NCBI GenBank assembly: GCA_041685115.1
Contig: JAWLGK010000004.1
Location: 62,001-126,000, forward strand
DNA: 64,000 bases
Source of the DNA: JALOAT01 sp041685115
GTDB lineage: Bacteria; Pseudomonadota; Gammaproteobacteria; Thiohalomonadales; Thiohalomonadaceae
Reading direction: 5' to 3'
Shown here: piece by piece, positions 61,144 through 64,000 of the stretch
How positions within the stretch are numbered: the stretch's first letter is position 1
Layout of the letters: the number at the start of each line of letters is the position of its first letter
Made by a program: the position numbers and the translations under genes
The notes under the pieces: generated by a model
The model's database searches: none
Told to the model about the DNA's origin: nothing
What the model saw: only the letters and a program-made list of their open reading frames with translations

Positions 61144-63459
61144 TTAATCCTGTATGGGGGCGGGTGCGAGCACCTCGCGGTTGCCGTTCGATTGCAGCGG
61201 GCCCACCAGACCCGCCTTCTCCATCTCTTCGACAAGTCGCGCGGCCCGGTTGTAGCCGATTTTCAGCCTTCTTTGGATACCCGAAACCGAGGCGCGGCGG
61301 CTCTCCAATACGATCTGCACGGCTTGATCGTAGAGCGGATCGCTTTCGCCGCCCTCCCCGTCGCCACCGCCGCCCGCGGCGAAATCGCCACCGCCCTCGG
61401 GTACGCCCTTGATGATCTCGTCGATGTATTCCGGCGCACCGCGCTTCTTGAGATTTTCGACCACACGGTGCACCTCGTCGTCGCTGACGAAGGCGCCGTG
61501 CACGCGATTTGGCACCCCGTGGCCGGGCGCCAGGAACAGCATGTCGCCGTGACCGAGCAGGGCCTCGGCGCCCATCTGGTCCAGGATGGTGCGCGAGTCG
61601 ATGCGCGAGGAGACCTGAAAGGCGATACGGGTGGGGATGTTGGCCTTGATGAGGCCGGTGATCACGTCCACCGACGGGCGCTGGGTGGCCAGGACCAGGT
61701 GAATGCCCGAGGCACGCGCCTTCTGTGCCAGGCGGGCGATGAGCTCTTCCACCTTCTTGCCCACCACCATCATCATGTCCGCGAGCTCGTCCACGATGAC
61801 CACGATGTAGGGCAGCGGCTCCAGCAGCGGGCGCTCGTCCTCCAGTTCCGGGGCGTCAGGGACAATGGGCTTCCAGGTGGGGTCCTTCAACGGCTGGTGG
61901 GCGTGTATGGCATCCTTCACCTTCTTGTTGAATCCGGCGATGTTACGCACGCCCAGGGCCGCCATGAGCTTGTAGCGCCGCTCCATCTCGGCCACGCACC
62001 AGCGCAGCGCATTGGCGGCGTCCTTCATGTCGGTGACCACGGGGGCGAGCAGGTGCGGGATACCCTCGTACACCGAGAGCTCCAGCATCTTCGGGTCCAC
62101 CATGATGAGCCGCACGTCACGCGCGGTGGCGTTGTAGAGCAGGCTCAGGATCATGGCGTTGATGGCCACCGACTTGCCCGAGCCGGTGGTGCCCGCCACC
62201 AGCAGGTGGGGCATCTTGGCCAAGTCAGCGACCACCGGATTGCCGCCGATGTCCTTGCCCAGGGCCAGGGTCAGGGGCGACTTGGCGTCCTCGTATTCCT
62301 TCGATTTGAGAGTCTCGGAAAGCCGCACGATCTCACGGTGCTCGTTGGGGATCTCCAGGCCCACGGTGGTCTTGCCCGGGATCACCTCCACCACGCGCAC
62401 ACTGATGGCCGAGAGGGAGCGGGCCAGGTCTTTGGCGAGGTTGGCGATCTGGCTCACCTTCACACCCGCCGCAGGCTGCATTTCGTAGCGCGTGATCACC
62501 GGGCCTGGATGCACCTCGGTGACCTGCACCTCCACGCCGAAGTCCTGGAGCTTCATCTCCACCAGGCGCGACACCGCCTGCAGGGCCTCGGGCGAGACCT
62601 GCTTGCCACTGGCCCGGGCCTCGTCGAGCAGGGTGAGCGGCGGCAGCCCTTCCTCGGCACTCGGCTCGAACAGCACCGTCTGGCGTTCCTTTTCCACGCG
62701 CTGCACGGGCTCGGCCAGCTTGGGGACCACCGGCTCGATGCGCGGCGGCAGCCGCTTGGCGACCTTCTCCTTCACCACCTTGACCTTTTCCTCGCGCTCG
62801 GCACGGGCGCGCCGCGCGGCCAGGTAGTCGCGCAGCGCATCACCCCGGCTGAATAGCCAACGCAGCAGGCGCAGCGTGGCCGCGCCGGTGGCATCGGAGA
62901 GCCGCAGCCAGGACAGGCCGGTAAACAGGGTCACGCCAGTGAGGAACAGGGCCAGCAGGAAGATGGTGGCACCCACGAAACTGAACACGTCGGCAAGCCC
63001 GCCGCCGACCACATTGCCCAGCACGCCGCCGGCATCCAGCGGCAGTGCCGAGACGCCACGCCCGAAGTGCAGGAAGGCGATGGAAGCGCCGCTCGCGAGG
63101 GTGATGGCGAAACCCAGGGTGCGCAGCAGCAGGTGCGCGGGACGCGTCTCCGGCCGGCCCTGCCAGCGGAACAGCAGCCAACCGGCGTAGCCCACCATGA
63201 GCGGAAACAGGAAGGCCATGTAACCGAACACGTACAACAGCAGGTCTGCCAGCCAGGCGCCGGCCCGGCCGCCCGCATTGGCCACACCCGACGCCGCCCC
63301 GCTCTGGGACCAGCCCGGGTCGTTGGGGTGGTAGGTGACCAGCGCAACGAGCAGATAACAGGCCACGGCGCCAAACACGTAGAGGGCGCCCTCGCGCAGG
63401 CCGCGGCCCAGCGAATGGCCGTCACCGGCCCGGTCGGATGTGTTCGGAGACGCCTGCAA
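61144..63459 (-). CDS. ftsK: DNA translocase FtsK
   Basis: 771 residues, an FtsK with a short linker. Four membrane segments (about 25-190), a charged linker (220-270), then the motor with Walker A GTTGSGKSV, Walker B VVIVDELADMMM and the gamma winged helix at the end (DPLYDQAVQIVLESRRASVS, GYNRAARLVEEMEKAGLVG). FtsK moves chromosome ends at the septum and activates XerCD at dif. The start is TTG 63459; the nearest ATG would cut into the N-terminus. E. coli FtsK is longer because of its linker. Confidence 0.96.
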   Translation of the reverse strand: MQASPNTSDRAGDGHSLGRGLREGALYVFGAVACYLLVALVTYHPNDPGWSQSGAASGVANAGGRAGAWLADLLLYVFGYMAFLFPLMVGYAGWLLFRWQGRPETRPAHLLLRTLGFAITLASGASIAFLHFGRGVSALPLDAGGVLGNVVGGGLADVFSFVGATIFLLALFLTGVTLFTGLSWLRLSDATGAATLRLLRWLFSRGDALRDYLAARRARAEREEKVKVVKEKVAKRLPPRIEPVVPKLAEPVQRVEKERQTVLFEPSAEEGLPPLTLLDEARASGKQVSPEALQAVSRLVEMKLQDFGVEVQVTEVHPGPVITRYEMQPAAGVKVSQIANLAKDLARSLSAISVRVVEVIPGKTTVGLEIPNEHREIVRLSETLKSKEYEDAKSPLTLALGKDIGGNPVVADLAKMPHLLVAGTTGSGKSVAINAMILSLLYNATARDVRLIMVDPKMLELSVYEGIPHLLAPVVTDMKDAANALRWCVAEMERRYKLMAALGVRNIAGFNKKVKDAIHAHQPLKDPTWKPIVPDAPELEDERPLLEPLPYIVVIVDELADMMMVVGKKVEELIARLAQKARASGIHLVLATQRPSVDVITGLIKANIPTRIAFQVSSRIDSRTILDQMGAEALLGHGDMLFLAPGHGVPNRVHGAFVSDDEVHRVVENLKKRGAPEYIDEIIKGVPEGGGDFAAGGGGDGEGGESDPLYDQAVQIVLESRRASVSGIQRRLKIGYNRAARLVEEMEKAGLVGPLQSNGNREVLAPAPIQD

Positions 63460-63510
63460 GATGAGCCTTTACCGGAACAATGGGAGTTAAGGCCTTGGAT
63501 TGTCGCGTTT

Positions 63511-64000
63511 TCAGGCGAGCGACTGCAAGGCAGGATAGACCACTTGGCCCGCCCGCAGGTTCACACCGGCGGCAAGCGCGGGGTGCTCTTCCCAGTGCTC
63601 GCCCGCCAGGCGCAGGGCGTAGGGGATGAGCGCCGCCGACAGTGCCTGGGAGGCGCTGCGCGGCACCGCGCCCGGCATGTTGGTCACGGCGAAGTGCACG
63701 ACGCCTTCCCACACGTAGGTCGGCTCCGCCCAACTGGTAGGTCGCGTGGTCTCGATGCAACCGCCCTGATCCACGGCGATGTCCACCACTACGCTGCCGG
63801 GCGCCATGGCCCGCACCACCTGGGCGCTCACCAGGTGCGGGGCACGGGCACCGGTGATCAGTACGGCGCCGATGAGCAGATCTGCCGCGCGGGCCGCTTC
63901 GTCGATGGTCTGCTGGTACGGATACAGCGCCGTGACGCCGCCCCCCAGGGCCCGCATGGCGGCCAGCCGGTCATGGTCGTGATCGAAAACGGTGACCCGC
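63511..64000 (-). CDS. ald: Alanine dehydrogenase, 5' part outside the window
   Basis: The last 162 residues or so of an alanine dehydrogenase. TVFDHDHDRLAAMRALGG continues the NAD fold beyond the edge, then DLLIGAVLITGARAPHLVSA and VVDIAVDQGGCIETTRPTSW, with HFAVTNMPGAVPRSASQAL, are diagnostic for Ald/PNT. It reversibly deaminates alanine to pyruvate with NAD. The start lies beyond 64000. The stop is 52 bases upstream of the ftsK start, on the same strand. Confidence 0.93.
   Translation of the reverse strand, partial: RVTVFDHDHDRLAAMRALGGGVTALYPYQQTIDEAARAADLLIGAVLITGARAPHLVSAQVVRAMAPGSVVVDIAVDQGGCIETTRPTSWAEPTYVWEGVVHFAVTNMPGAVPRSASQALSAALIPYALRLAGEHWEEHPALAAGVNLRAGQVVYPALQSLA

Overview
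The window is 64 kb of GC-rich bacterial chromosome with about 52 protein genes, all but the last complete. The only gene with an obvious lesion besides one decayed fragment is a glucoamylase with a one-base frameshift. The gene content fits a sulfur-oxidising, facultatively denitrifying gammaproteobacterium. It carries an aprMBA operon (APS reductase with the AprM membrane protein), a complete cytochrome cd1 nitrite reductase operon with heme d1 genes, a caa3-type oxidase, and the gammaproteobacterial block ftsK-lolA-rarA-crcB-serS-cysG. I cannot name a genus; an inference would be a Chromatiales- or Acidiferrobacterales-like chemolithotroph. No tRNA, rRNA, CRISPR array, prophage or transposase was seen.

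Layout. 1-0.7 kb: tandem repeats. 0.7-4.8 kb: an outer-membrane protein gene and aprMBA on the minus strand, with a 168-base tandem array directly upstream of the apr promoter. 5.6-13.7 kb: mixed single genes (DoxX, thiol peroxidase, NfeD and an SPFH protein, DUF4202, YciI-like, a histidine kinase, YbaN-like, two small helical proteins) and an RCC1-repeat gene remnant. 13.9-22.2 kb: nirS-C-F-DL-G-H-J-N on the minus strand behind an FNR/DNR-type box. 22.5-34.3 kb: mostly housekeeping or unknown genes (rsgA, VOC protein, Ca/Na exchanger, a large orphan lipoprotein, DUF188, rluF, a Spy-like protein, DUF389, a di-iron metallo-beta-lactamase-fold protein). 34.5-43.5 kb: a thiamine-diphosphate enzyme divergent from the frameshifted GH15 gene, then a caa3-type oxidase (CoxB-cytochrome c, and subunits I and III fused). 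43.5-52.9 kb: eight tightly packed minus-strand genes, zwf-treZ-debranching enzyme-mlaE-mlaF-mlaD-auxiliary lipoprotein-hemJ-like. 53-64 kb: a thioesterase, an S24-fold protein, a rhodanese, then cysG, serS, DUF190, crcB, rarA, lolA, ftsK and a truncated alanine dehydrogenase gene at the edge.

How the genes work together. AprMBA would oxidise sulfite to APS and pass electrons to the membrane. Nitrite (NirS) and oxygen (the caa3-type oxidase) are the acceptors visible here. Heme d1 for NirS is made from siroheme, and because the nir operon lacks nirE, cysG at 55 kb is the visible source. TreZ, the debranching enzyme, GH15 and Zwf handle storage glucans and trehalose.

The most unusual feature is non-coding. 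Five composite palindromic islands fill the gaps between genes from 53.5 to 59.2 kb. Four share the same G-rich outer arms but carry different repeat families as their core, and two of those core families also form the tandem arrays at 72-626 and 4823-5540.
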